The translations under genes were made by a program, and so were the position numbers. 64,000 nt of DNA, from positions 496,001-560,000 of the forward strand of contig NZ_JAAVTX010000001.1 in NCBI RefSeq assembly GCF_012163145.1, written 5' to 3'. The notes beneath the pieces were generated by a model that was given only the letters and a program-made list of their open reading frames with translations, was not told the origin of the DNA and ran no database searches. The stretch comes from Falsiroseomonas frigidaquae. Lineage in GTDB: Bacteria; Pseudomonadota; Alphaproteobacteria; Acetobacterales; Acetobacteraceae. This document shows positions 1 through 8,627 of the stretch, piece after piece (positions within the stretch are counted from its first letter, which is position 1; the number at the start of each line of letters is the position of its first letter).

Positions 1-1075
1 CGCCCGGTTGCTGGCGGCCTGTCGCCTCGCCGCGCAATTGCCGCACGATCTCCGCCACCTGGCCGATGCCGGTGGGGCCGATCGGGTGGCCCATGCCGAT
101 CAACCCGCCGGAGGGATTGACCGCGCAGCGCCCGCCGATCTCCCACGCCCCATCGCGCAGCCGGGCCGCGCCTTCGCCGACCGGGCACAGGCCGAGCGCC
201 TCGGCATAGACGATCTCCTCGATGCTGAAGGCGTCGTGCAACTCGACGATGTCCAGCGCCTCGACGCCGATGCCGGCCTGGCGCAGGGTCTCTAGCCCGG
301 ACTGGCGCACGATCTCCAGCATGGGAAACGCGCCCGGTGGCACGGCGGGTTCGCTGGACGCGGTGGAGGACAGCACGCGGATGGCGCGGCGGCGGTCCAG
401 GCGGAGGCGCGCCATTGCAGCCTCGCTGGCGACGATGACGGCGGCGGCACCTTCCCCGCGTGGGCAGCATTGCAGCGCCGTCAGATCCCCGGCGACCGGG
501 GCGGAGGCCAGCACCTGTTCCAGCGTGCGCGGCTTGCGGAACTGCGCGAAGGGATTGCGCGCGGCATTGCCGTGGTTCTTCACCGCGACGCGCGCCATGT
601 CTTCCGGCCGCAACCCGTGGCGATCCCGCCACATGCGCGCGAGCAGCGCGAATTCGACCAGCGGGCTGTGGTCGCTCGGCGACAGCCGCGCCAGCCCGTC
701 CTTGTCCACCGCGCGCTGCGAGGTGCCGTGCTTGTCGACGCCCAGCGCCAGCACGATGTCGCGCTGCCCGCTTCCCACCAGCAGGCAGGCCATTCGGAAG
801 GCGGAGGAGCCGGAGGCGGAGGCGTTCTCCACCTGCATCACCTCGATACCCGTGTCCCCCATGTGCCGCAGCATCACGCGCCCGGCCGCCATGCCCAGCC
901 CGGCCGTGCCGATCATCGCGGCCTGGATGTCCGGCCAGCCCAGCCCGGCATCCTCCAGCGCCGCACGCAGCGCCGCCAGGCCGAGCGTGATGTAGGGCGT
1001 GTCGCTGGCGAATTGGTAGCGGTGCATGCCGATGCCGACGACGCGCACCGGACGCAGGTCCCGAAGCCCACTCAT
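1..1075 (-). CDS. Thiolase-fold protein (acetyl-CoA acetyltransferase / lipid-transfer type), 3' end cut off
   Basis: The gene reads leftward out of the window, so only the C-terminal tail is missing. The thiolase fold is shown by a VENASASGSS nucleophile-loop motif, a VKNHGNAARNP motif and a C-terminal NPSGGLIGMGHPIGPTG motif. The loop normally reads ENACA, with cysteine as the acyl nucleophile; here the codon is TCC (Ser), while the two histidine motifs are kept. The ATG at 1075 overlaps the stop of the DUF35 gene as ATGA. Thiolase-fold/DUF35 pairs act in CoA-ester chemistry, including the Ltp2-type retro-aldolases of steroid side-chain degradation that also lack the cysteine. Classical thiolysis is unlikely; an aldolase-like or binding role is inferred. 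Confidence 0.9.
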   Translation of the reverse strand, partial: MSGLRDLRPVRVVGIGMHRYQFASDTPYITLGLAALRAALEDAGLGWPDIQAAMIGTAGLGMAAGRVMLRHMGDTGIEVMQVENASASGSSAFRMACLLVGSGQRDIVLALGVDKHGTSQRAVDKDGLARLSPSDHSPLVEFALLARMWRDRHGLRPEDMARVAVKNHGNAARNPFAQFRKPRTLEQVLASAPVAGDLTALQCCPRGEGAAAVIVASEAAMARLRLDRRRAIRVLSSTASSEPAVPPGAFPMLEIVRQSGLETLRQAGIGVEALDIVELHDAFSIEEIVYAEALGLCPVGEGAARLRDGAWEIGGRCAVNPSGGLIGMGHPIGPTGIGQVAEIVRQLRGEATGRQQPG

Positions 1076-1437
1076 GCCACGGGCCTGAAGCGGCAGGCCA
1101 GCGCGCCATCCTCCGCCACCAGCACCGCGCGCATGGCGGTGCCGGGCGGCGGCTCGGCTGTGCCATCCAGCACGCCGTCCACCACCGGGCCCTCCGCGAG
1201 TTGCAGCCGCGCCACCACCAGCGGTGGCACCACGCCCGGCAGCACGGGCTGGTGCAGCGTGATGCAGGCCAGCAGCGTGGCCTGGCCGCTGAGTTCCACC
1301 TGCTCCAGCGCCGGGGACCCGTAAGGCGAGCGTGGGAAGGTCAGCGCGCCGCTGGCGGGATCGCGGAGCGCCAGCAGCACGGCGCCATCTCCCGCCGGTG
1401 CGGGCGCGTACAAGGAGGGGTCGCGCAGGTCCAACAT
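1072..1437 (-). CDS. DUF35 OB-fold domain protein, partner of the thiolase
   Basis: This 121-residue protein has the DUF35 layout: a short N-terminal segment ending in FPRSPYGSP, then an OB-fold-like beta-rich stretch. DUF35 proteins usually start with a rubredoxin-like zinc ribbon; the cysteine pairs expected around FPRSPYG are absent, so the ribbon looks degenerate. DUF35 proteins form complexes with thiolase-fold enzymes or acyl-CoA hydratases and may bind the acyl-CoA. The gene is translationally coupled (ATGA) to the thiolase and is divergent from the SDR gene at 1532. Confidence 0.85.
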   Translation of the reverse strand: MLDLRDPSLYAPAPAGDGAVLLALRDPASGALTFPRSPYGSPALEQVELSGQATLLACITLHQPVLPGVVPPLVVARLQLAEGPVVDGVLDGTAEPPPGTAMRAVLVAEDGALACRFRPVA

Positions 1438-1531
1438 GTTCACTCCCGTTGCGGCGCGAAGAATAGACGCCCCTTGACCGCGGGGGATACTGGCCGGATC
1501 GTGCCGGCACGCCGCAAGGAATGCGCTGTAC

Positions 1532-2296
1532 ATGCAGGACAAGCCGCTTCGCTTCACCGGCCGCGTTGGCCTTGTCACCGGTGCCGCCTCCGGCCTCGGC
1601 CGCGATGCGGCGCTGGCGCTGGCGGCGGAAGGCGCCAGGCTGGTGCTGTTCGACCGCGATGCGGCGAGGCTGGCCGAGACCGCCGCGCGCTGCGAGGGTT
1701 CGCAGGCGGTGGCGGGCGACGTCACGCGCGCGGCCGACATGGACCGCGCCGCCGCGGCGCTGGATGCGCTGGGCCCGGCCACGCTGCTGGTCACCGCCGC
1801 CGGCACGCTCGGCCCGACACGGCCGCTGCCGGAGGTGACGGAGGCCGAGTTCGACCAGGTCTTCGATGTGAATGTGAAGGGCACCTGGCTGGCGCTGAAG
1901 GCCCTGCTGCCGCGCATGGCGGCGGCCGGTGGCGGCGCGGTGGTGACCATCGCCTCCGGCTCCGGCATCGTCGGCAATGCGGTGTTCCCGACCTATTCGG
2001 CCAGCAAGGGCGCGGTGGTACTGATGACGCGCAGCGTCGCCGTGGGCCATGCCATGCAAGGCATCCGCGCCAACACCGTCTGCCCCGGCCAGATCGAGAC
2101 GCCGATGCTGCGCGGCGTCTTCGAGCAACTGGGCGACCGCGCCGCGGGGGTGGAGGCGATGTTCCGCGCGAAGAATCCCTCCGCCCGCTTCGGCGAGGTG
2201 CAGGAAGTCACCGCCGCCGTGCTGTTCCTGCTGAGCGACGCCGCCAGCTACATCAATGGCGTCGCGCTGCCGATCGATGGTGGCCGGCTTGCCTGA
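1532..2296 (+). CDS. SDR family oxidoreductase
   Basis: A 254-residue classical short-chain dehydrogenase. The Rossmann motif TGAASGLG is near residue 16, the active-site YSASKGA carries the Tyr and Lys, and the C-terminus ends in the usual IDGG. It should use NAD(P)H to oxidise or reduce a hydroxyl/keto group; the substrate cannot be read from sequence. It starts the plus-strand operon that continues with a second SDR, a deacetylase-type hydrolase and a periplasmic receptor, opposite a thiolase/DUF35 pair, so a role in catabolism of a CoA-linked or hydroxy acid is a reasonable inference. Confidence 0.93.
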   Translation: MQDKPLRFTGRVGLVTGAASGLGRDAALALAAEGARLVLFDRDAARLAETAARCEGSQAVAGDVTRAADMDRAAAALDALGPATLLVTAAGTLGPTRPLPEVTEAEFDQVFDVNVKGTWLALKALLPRMAAAGGGAVVTIASGSGIVGNAVFPTYSASKGAVVLMTRSVAVGHAMQGIRANTVCPGQIETPMLRGVFEQLGDRAAGVEAMFRAKNPSARFGEVQEVTAAVLFLLSDAASYINGVALPIDGGRLA

Positions 2297-3047
2297 ACGC
2301 GGGCGCTTCGCCGGCGAGGTCGCGATCGTCACCGGCGCCGCGCGCGGCATCGGCGCGGCCACTGCCGCCAGGCTGCGGGCGGATGGCGCGGATGTGCTGC
2401 TGGTGGACCAGGATGCGGCGGTGGCGGACACGGCGGCCGGACTCGGCGCGCAATCGCTGATGCTGGATGTGGCAGCGCCCGATGCCGGTTCGCGCATCGC
2501 GCAGGCGGCACTGGCGGCCTTCGGGCGCATCGACATGCTGGTGAACAATGCCGGCATCGGCGGGTCGCGCCGACTGGATCAATCGGATGATGCGCTGATC
2601 GCGCGTTTCCTCGATGTGAACCTCGGTGCGGTGCTGCGGGTGACGCGCGACGTGCTGGCGCATCTGCCGCGGCCGGGCGGGCGGGTGGTGAATGTCGCCT
2701 CCATCTTCGGCATCGCGGGCCAGCCCGGCACCATGGCCTATGCGGTGGCCAAGGCCGGCGTCGCGCAGGCCACGCGGACCCTGGCGGCGGAGGTGGGGCC
2801 GCAGGGCATCCGCGTGAATGCCGTCGCGCCCGGCGTGATCGAGACGGCGATGACCGCCGCCTTCCGGCAGGATGACTGGTACCTGCGGACCATGGTCGAG
2901 GCCGCGCCGCTGCGCCGCGCCGGCACGGCGGAGGAGGTGGCGAGCGTGATCGCCTTCCTCGCCTCGGCGGAGGCATCCTTCGTGACGGGACAGGTCCTGG
3001 CGGTGGATGGCGGCTGGCTCGATGCCCGCAATTCCCCCCGCGAATGA
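2277..3047 (+). CDS. SDR family oxidoreductase
   Basis: A second classical SDR of 256 residues, with TGAARGIG for cofactor binding, NNAGIGG, YAVAKAG as active site and a VDGG near the end. I chose the ATG at 2277 (MVAGLPERGRF), inside the last codons of the preceding SDR, which gives a 20-bp overlap and implies translational coupling; an upstream in-frame start at 2256 would only add residues that overlap the previous gene further. It is distinct from the preceding SDR and not a tandem duplicate. Substrate unknown. Confidence 0.9.
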   Translation: MVAGLPERGRFAGEVAIVTGAARGIGAATAARLRADGADVLLVDQDAAVADTAAGLGAQSLMLDVAAPDAGSRIAQAALAAFGRIDMLVNNAGIGGSRRLDQSDDALIARFLDVNLGAVLRVTRDVLAHLPRPGGRVVNVASIFGIAGQPGTMAYAVAKAGVAQATRTLAAEVGPQGIRVNAVAPGVIETAMTAAFRQDDWYLRTMVEAAPLRRAGTAEEVASVIAFLASAEASFVTGQVLAVDGGWLDARNSPRE

Positions 3048-3057
3048 GGAGTCGAAC

Positions 3058-3882
3058 ATGGATATGAGCGTGAAATGGCCGAATGGCGCGCGCTGCGCCG
3101 TGGCGCTGACCTTCGACTTCGATGCGGAGACGCTGTGGCTGTCCCGCGACCCCTCCAATGCCCGCCGCCCCGGCACGCTGAGCATGGGGCAGTACGGGGC
3201 CAAGGTGGGCGTGCCGAAGATCCTGGAGACGCTGGGCGATGCCGGCGTGAAGGGCACCTTCTTCGTCCCCGGCTGGACGGTGGAGAACCATACCGACCGC
3301 GCCGAGATGATCCTGAAGGGCGGCCATGAGATCGGCCACCACTCCTACTCCCACGCCTGGCCGGACCCGGACGCGCCGGAGAAGGACATCGAGGAGATGG
3401 AGAAGGGGCTGGAGAGCCTGAAGCGCGTGCTCGGCGTGGTGCCGAAGGGCTACCGGTCCCCGGCCGGGGAAACCACGGATGAGCTGGTGCGGCAGCTCGA
3501 CAAGCACGGCTTCCTCTACGACAGCTCGATGATGGGGGATGTGAATCCGTACCGCCTGCCGCATCCGGATGGCGGCCGGCAGCTGGTGGAGCTGCCCTAT
3601 CACTGGAGCCTGGATGACGCGCCCTTCGTGTTGTTCAGCGTGAAGACGCCGCGGCCGATCATGACCAACAGCCATATCCGCGAGGTCTGGCAGGAGGAAT
3701 TCAAGGAGATCCACCGCTGGGGTGGCTTCTACAACCTGGTCATGCACCCGCAATTGTCGGGCCGCCCCAGCCGCATCGCTCTGCTGCGCGAAATGATCGC
3801 CTTCATCCGCGGCTTCGAAGGCGTATGGTTCGCCACTTGCAGCGAGATCGCCGAAGCCTGGGCTGCCCAGGAACAACGTTGA
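3058..3882 (+). CDS. Polysaccharide deacetylase family protein (PuuE/allantoinase-like hydrolase)
   Basis: A 274-residue NodB-fold hydrolase. TFDFDAE near residue 17 supplies the metal-binding and catalytic Asp pair, and HHSYSH near residues 93-98 is the His-x3-His metal site. There is no signal peptide, and the sequence resembles the cytoplasmic branch that hydrolyses cyclic amides (PuuE allantoinase, peptidoglycan-deacetylase-like proteins) more than secreted chitin deacetylases. The ATG at 3058 has GAGGAG seven bases upstream. It lies between SDR genes and a substrate-binding protein, so it probably acts on a small imported compound rather than cell-wall glycan. Confidence 0.88.
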   Translation: MDMSVKWPNGARCAVALTFDFDAETLWLSRDPSNARRPGTLSMGQYGAKVGVPKILETLGDAGVKGTFFVPGWTVENHTDRAEMILKGGHEIGHHSYSHAWPDPDAPEKDIEEMEKGLESLKRVLGVVPKGYRSPAGETTDELVRQLDKHGFLYDSSMMGDVNPYRLPHPDGGRQLVELPYHWSLDDAPFVLFSVKTPRPIMTNSHIREVWQEEFKEIHRWGGFYNLVMHPQLSGRPSRIALLREMIAFIRGFEGVWFATCSEIAEAWAAQEQR

Positions 3883-3894
3883 GGAGAGACGACC

Positions 3895-5493
3895 ATGCAG
3901 ATCACCCGCCGACAGGCGCTCGCGGGCGCCGGCATCACCCTGATCTCCGCCGGCGCATCCTCGCGCGCCCGGGCGCAGGCGGCGCCGTTCCGGTTCATCG
4001 TCAATGTCGGGCTGCAGAACCTGGACCCGATCTCCAGCCCCAGCTTCGTCACCCGCAACTTCGCCTACCTGGTCTTCGACACGCTGGTCTCAATGGACAG
4101 CAAGGGCGCGTACAAGCCGCAGATGCTGCAGGGCTGGGAGATCAGCGGCGACAATCTGACCTGGAATTTCACCCTGCGCCCCGGGCTGAAGTTCCATGAC
4201 GGCAGCGACGTGACGGCGGAGGATTGCGTCGCGTCCCTGAAGCGCTGGGGCGGCCGCGATTCCATCGGCCGCCGCCTGCTGGCCTCGACGGAAAGCCTGA
4301 CGGCCACCGATGCGCGCCATTTCGTGCTGAAACTCGCAAAACCCTTCGGCGGCGTGCTGGAGGCGCTCGGCAAACCCTCCGTCCACGTGCCCTTCATCAT
4401 GCCGGCGCGCATCGCCAATGCCACGCCGCCCTCGCAGCAGGTGCAGGAGATCATGGGCTCCGGCCCATTCATCTTCCAGCGCGCCGGCTGGATCCCCGGT
4501 GAACGCGCCAGCTTCACCCGCAATGCGAACTACGTGCCGCGCGAAGAACCGGCGGATGGGCTGGCGGGCGGCAAGGTGGTGAAGCTCGACCGCGTCGAGA
4601 TGGCGACCATGGCCGACCCCGGCCTACGCGTCGCCGCTCTGCAGACCGGGGAGGTGGACTACCTGGAATACGCCCCGGTGGACTACCTGCCGCGGCTGCG
4701 CACCAACCGGCAGATGACCATCGCCCAGGCCGGCGGCCAGGCCAACCTGATGTATTGCGCCAGCCTCAACCACTTCCTGCCGCCCTTCGACAATGTGCTG
4801 ATGCGCCGCGCGGTGCAGCAGGCGCTGGACCGGACGGAGGTGCTGGCCGGCGCCGGCTTCGGCGAGGGCCTCGGCCAGCCGGATTGCGCCAGCCTGTTCA
4901 TGTGCGGCGCGCCCTATTCCAGCACGCTCGGCAGCGACATCATCCAGCAGCCGAGCCTGGATCGCGCCAAGGCGCTGCTGCAGCAGGCCGGCTACAAGAA
5001 TGAACGCGTGGTGCTGCTGCACCCGGCGGACAGCCCGCTGCTGAACCCCTACGGCCTGGTGATGATCGACCGGCTGAAGCGGGCCGGCTTCAACCTGGAT
5101 GTGCAGGCCAGCGACTGGGCCTCCATCGCGCAGCGCTGGGTACAGCGCCAGCCGCTGGACCAGGGCGGCTGGAACATCGTGCCGGTGGTCTATACCGGCT
5201 TCGACCTGGCCAACCCGCTGTCCAACATGGGCGTCGGCTTCAACTGCACGGACAACCAGCCCTGGGGCTATTGCGTGGATGAGATGTCGCCGGTGCTGGC
5301 GCAGTTCGAGGCGGAGAGCGACCCGGCGAAGCGCCGCGAATACGCCGCCCAGCTGCAGAAGATCTCCTTCGAGAACGCCACCTTCCCGATCGCCGGCCAG
5401 TTCCGCAGCCCGGCGGTGTGGCGGGCCGAATTGAAGGGCGTGATCGATTTCGGCTTCCCGGTGATCTGGAACATCGAGAAGCCGGCACGCTGA
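3895..5493 (+). CDS. ABC transporter substrate-binding protein, family 5 (peptide/opine type)
   Basis: A 532-residue periplasmic receptor. It starts with a Tat-type signal (TRRQALAGAGI followed by a hydrophobic stretch and RARA cleavage region) and has the family-5 hallmarks: NLDP near the N-terminus, WEISGDNLTWNFTLRPGLKFHDG, and GSGPF. It binds oligopeptides or other bulky solutes for an ABC importer, but no permease or ATPase gene is adjacent, so the partner must lie elsewhere. It closes the operon begun at 1532, twelve bases after the deacetylase-type gene, and a strong hairpin follows. Confidence 0.93.
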   Translation: MQITRRQALAGAGITLISAGASSRARAQAAPFRFIVNVGLQNLDPISSPSFVTRNFAYLVFDTLVSMDSKGAYKPQMLQGWEISGDNLTWNFTLRPGLKFHDGSDVTAEDCVASLKRWGGRDSIGRRLLASTESLTATDARHFVLKLAKPFGGVLEALGKPSVHVPFIMPARIANATPPSQQVQEIMGSGPFIFQRAGWIPGERASFTRNANYVPREEPADGLAGGKVVKLDRVEMATMADPGLRVAALQTGEVDYLEYAPVDYLPRLRTNRQMTIAQAGGQANLMYCASLNHFLPPFDNVLMRRAVQQALDRTEVLAGAGFGEGLGQPDCASLFMCGAPYSSTLGSDIIQQPSLDRAKALLQQAGYKNERVVLLHPADSPLLNPYGLVMIDRLKRAGFNLDVQASDWASIAQRWVQRQPLDQGGWNIVPVVYTGFDLANPLSNMGVGFNCTDNQPWGYCVDEMSPVLAQFEAESDPAKRREYAAQLQKISFENATFPIAGQFRSPAVWRAELKGVIDFGFPVIWNIEKPAR

Positions 5494-5501
5494 GCCTCAG
5501 G

Positions 5502-5524
5502 CCGGGGCGGCGCATCCGCCCCGG
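5502..5524 (+). terminator. Hairpin after the receptor gene
   Basis: CCGGGGCGG and CCGCCCCGG form a perfect 9-bp stem with a 5-base loop, 9 bases after the stop of the receptor gene. There is no T-run, as is common for terminators in high-GC genomes. It ends the SDR-deacetylase-receptor operon before the ATPase gene. Confidence 0.6.
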
Positions 5525-5545
5525 CAGATCGGAACCCGCCGGCCG

Positions 5546-7804
5546 ATGCAGCGCGTCCTTCTTCTCTCCTGGGTAGCCCTCGGCCTGGCAGCCGGGGCGG
5601 CGCTGCATCTGGCGGGGTGGGCGGCGCCTGCCTTCTGGGCCTTCACCGCCGCCGCGCTGCCTGTTGCGCTGCATGTGACGCTGGGAGTGTTGCGGGCGCT
5701 GGCGGGCGGGCGTCTGGGCGTGGATGTGGTCGCACTCGCGGCCATCTTCGGCGCCCTCGCCCTCGGCCAGCCGGCCACCGCCGCCGTGGTGGCGCTGATG
5801 GTGGCGGGTGGGGAGGCGCTGGAAGCCTGGGCGGAAGGCCGCGCCACCGCCGCGCTGACCAGCCTGATGGCCCGCGCGCCGCGCATCGCGCTGCGCCAAT
5901 CCGCCGCAGGGCTGGAGGAGATTCCGGTGGCGGAGATCCGCCCGGGCGACCTGCTGCTGGTCCGCCCCGGCGCCACCATCCCAGCCGATGGCGTGCTGGA
6001 GGATGCCGCCGCCACGCTGGATGACAGCGCGCTCACCGGCGAATCCCTGCCGGTAGAGCTCACGGCCCACGCGGCACTCCGTAGCGGCGCGGTGAATGCG
6101 GGCGACGCCTTCCGCATGCGCGCCAGCCGCGACGCCTCGGCCAGTACCTATGCCGCCATCCTGCGGCTGACCGCGGAGGCCGCGCAGGCCCGCGCGCCGC
6201 TGGTGCGGCTGGCGGATCGCTGGGCGCTGGGCTTCACCCTGGCAACCGCCATCATCGCCGGCGGCGCCTGGGCCTTCAGCGGCGATGCGCTGCGCGCCCT
6301 GGCGGTGCTGGTGGTGGCCACCCCCTGCCCGCTGATCCTGGCCGCCCCGGTGGCGCTGATGGCCGGCATCGGCCGCGCCGCGCGGCGCGGCATCGTAGTC
6401 AAGGGCGGCGGCGCGCTGGAGCGGCTGGCGCGCGTGCGGACCGTGATCTTCGACAAGACCGGCACGCTGACCCCCGGCCAGCCGCGGCTGGTGGCGCTGG
6501 ATGCGGAGCCCTCGCTGGGCCGGGATGCCGCGCTGCGGCTGGCGGCGGCGCTGGCGCAGGGATCGTCCCACCCCGTCTCCGCCGCGCTCGTTGCCGCCGC
6601 CGCCGCGCGTGGGGTGACGCTGCCGGTGCCGGATGGGGTGGCGGAGATCGCGGGCGGCGGGCTGCGCGGCCAGGTGGAAGGCCACGCGCTGCTGCTCGGC
6701 TCGGAGGGCTTCCTGCTGGCGGAGGGGCTGGAACCGCGCCCCGGCTTCGGCATCGCCGCCCAGGTGGCGGCTGCCGCCGGCTCCGTCGCCTGGCTGGCGC
6801 GGGACGGGCGCGTGGTGGCCGCCTTCGTCATGGCCGATGCGATGCGCCAGGAAGCGCCGCGCGCGATCCGCCGGCTGCGGGCGCTGGGCATCGACCGGAT
6901 CGTGCTGCTGAGTGGCGACCGCGCCGCCGCAGCCGCGCCGATCGGCCGCGCGCTGCGGCTGGATGAAATACTGGCGGACCAGTCGCCGGAGGCGAAGCTG
7001 CTGGCGGTGCGGCGGGAGGCCGAGGCCGCCCCTACCGCCATGGTGGGCGATGGCGTGAACGACGCCCCGGCCCTGGCGGCGGCCGATGTCGGCATCGCCA
7101 TGGGCGCCTCCGGCACCGCTGCGGCGGCGGAGGCCGGCGACGTGGTGCTGCTGGTGGATCGCGTCGACCGGGTGGCGGAGGCGATCGCCATCGCCCGCCG
7201 GTCCCGCGCCATCGCGCTGCGCGCCATCTGGCTCGGCATGGGGCTGTCCGGTGTGGCGATGGGCTTCGCCGCCATCGGGCTGCTGCCGCCGCTGGCCGGC
7301 GCTTTGGTGCAGGAGGGCATCGATGTCGCCGCCATCCTGCTGGCGCTGACCGCGCTGCGCCCGGGCCGGCAGGATTCGGCCCCCACCGCGATGCCCGATG
7401 CCGCCGGGCTGGTGGCGCGCCAGGGGGAACATGCCGGGCTGCGGCAATTGGCCGATGCCCTGGGCGCCGCCGCCACCGCGCCGAGGCTGGACGCCCTGCC
7501 CGCCCTGGAAGCCAGGCTGCGGGAGGAGATGCTGCCGCACCAGCACGCCGAGGAACGCAGCCTCTACCCCGAAGCGGCGCGCCGCCTCGGCGGGGCCGAC
7601 CCGATGGCACCGCTGATCCGCATGCATGCGGAGCTGGAGACGCTGGCGGAGCGGCTGGCCACCCTGCTGCGCCTGGCCACTGAATCCGGCGGCGCGGAGG
7701 TGACGGAAGGCGAGTTGCGTCGCACCCTGTTTGCCCTGGAGGCCCTGCTGCGGATGCACCTGACGGTGGAGGAGGAGATGCTGGCCAATCTGGACGGCGC
7801 GTGA
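5546..7804 (+). CDS. Heavy-metal P1B-type ATPase fused to a C-terminal hemerythrin domain
   Basis: A 752-residue protein. Residues 1-610 form a P-type ATPase: TGES near 164, the membrane metal-site motif TPCPL near 257, phosphorylation motif DKTGTLT near 301, an SSHPVS segment (the HP locus typical of P1B pumps) and GDGVND near 500. There is no N-terminal HMA domain. Residues about 625-750 form a hemerythrin-like four-helix bundle, with HxxxE in HQHAEE and HLTVEEE placing iron ligands. It should export a transition metal from the cytoplasm; the added domain could sense O2 or NO, or bind iron. The metal cannot be predicted with confidence. The stop overlaps the start of the TSUP gene. Confidence 0.92.
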   Translation: MQRVLLLSWVALGLAAGAALHLAGWAAPAFWAFTAAALPVALHVTLGVLRALAGGRLGVDVVALAAIFGALALGQPATAAVVALMVAGGEALEAWAEGRATAALTSLMARAPRIALRQSAAGLEEIPVAEIRPGDLLLVRPGATIPADGVLEDAAATLDDSALTGESLPVELTAHAALRSGAVNAGDAFRMRASRDASASTYAAILRLTAEAAQARAPLVRLADRWALGFTLATAIIAGGAWAFSGDALRALAVLVVATPCPLILAAPVALMAGIGRAARRGIVVKGGGALERLARVRTVIFDKTGTLTPGQPRLVALDAEPSLGRDAALRLAAALAQGSSHPVSAALVAAAAARGVTLPVPDGVAEIAGGGLRGQVEGHALLLGSEGFLLAEGLEPRPGFGIAAQVAAAAGSVAWLARDGRVVAAFVMADAMRQEAPRAIRRLRALGIDRIVLLSGDRAAAAAPIGRALRLDEILADQSPEAKLLAVRREAEAAPTAMVGDGVNDAPALAAADVGIAMGASGTAAAAEAGDVVLLVDRVDRVAEAIAIARRSRAIALRAIWLGMGLSGVAMGFAAIGLLPPLAGALVQEGIDVAAILLALTALRPGRQDSAPTAMPDAAGLVARQGEHAGLRQLADALGAAATAPRLDALPALEARLREEMLPHQHAEERSLYPEAARRLGGADPMAPLIRMHAELETLAERLATLLRLATESGGAEVTEGELRRTLFALEALLRMHLTVEEEMLANLDGA

Positions 7805-8619
7805 CCGGCCTGCTCGGCGCCTATGGCCCGGGCGGTGCGCTGATGCTGGCGGCCTCCGGCGTGGTGATCGGCGCCATCGGTGGGCTGCTCGGCATCGGTG
7901 GCGGCGTGGTGGCGGTACCGGTGCTGCTGGCGGTGCTCGGCGGCGGCGCGCTGGCGCCGGACCGGCTGCTGCCGGTCTGCATCGGCACGGCGCATCTGGT
8001 GGTCGCGCTGTCCGCACTGCCGGCGGCCTGGGGCCATGCGCGGGGCGGCACGCTGGACCGGCGGCTGCTGCGCGCCTGGACGCCGCCCGTGGTGGTGGGC
8101 GGGCTGGGCGGGCTGCTGCTGGCGCGCATCCTGCCGCCTGGGCTTTCCGTCGGCCTGTTCGGCGGGCTGGTGGCGTTGCTGGCGCTGCGGATGGGCCCGG
8201 CCTCCGGCTTCACCCTGGCCGATGCGCCGCCGGAACCCCCGCTCGGCCTGGTGCCGCCGCTGCTGGTCGGCCTGCTGGCCGCGGCGCTCGGCATCGGCGC
8301 GGGCACGCTGAGCGGGCCGGTGCTGGGCATGTTCCGGGTGCCGCTGCTGCGCGCCGCGGGCGCCGGGGCGGTGTTCAACCTGGCGGTGGCGGCGCCGGCG
8401 GCGCTGGTCTTCGCGCTGGCGCCCACGGCCGGCCTGCCGGATGCCGTGGGGCAGGTGGCGCTCGGCGCGGTGCTGCTGCTCGCCTTGCCGGCCATGGTCA
8501 CGGCGCCGGTCGCCGCCCGGTTCAGCAGCCGGCTGCGCGAATCCCTGCTGCGCCGGCTGTTCGCAGCCGGCCTCGCCCTGATCGCGTTGCAGGTGCTGCT
8601 GCAGGCAGTCAGGGGCTGA
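7801..8619 (+). CDS. TSUP (TauE/SafE) family membrane permease
   Basis: A 272-residue integral membrane protein with two halves of about four helices each; the N-terminal half holds GxLLGIGGGVVAVPVLL, a TauE/SafE signature, echoed near residue 150 by LLAAALGIGAGTLSGP. Family members carry sulfite, sulfonates or other organic anions across the inner membrane. It starts with GTG inside the stop of the metal ATPase gene (GTGA overlap), so the two are co-translated, which suggests handling of the same stress or substrate, for example a sulfur compound with a metal. That link is inferred. Confidence 0.88.
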   Translation: MTGLLGAYGPGGALMLAASGVVIGAIGGLLGIGGGVVAVPVLLAVLGGGALAPDRLLPVCIGTAHLVVALSALPAAWGHARGGTLDRRLLRAWTPPVVVGGLGGLLLARILPPGLSVGLFGGLVALLALRMGPASGFTLADAPPEPPLGLVPPLLVGLLAAALGIGAGTLSGPVLGMFRVPLLRAAGAGAVFNLAVAAPAALVFALAPTAGLPDAVGQVALGAVLLLALPAMVTAPVAARFSSRLRESLLRRLFAAGLALIALQVLLQAVRG

Positions 8620-8627
8620 ATCGAGGC

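Noticed and set aside
5240-8017. A 925-codon minus-strand open frame under the metal ATPase
   Set aside because: It is antisense to a gene with complete catalytic motifs, has repetitive Arg/Gly/Gln-rich sequence and matches no domain; high-GC DNA gives such frames freely.
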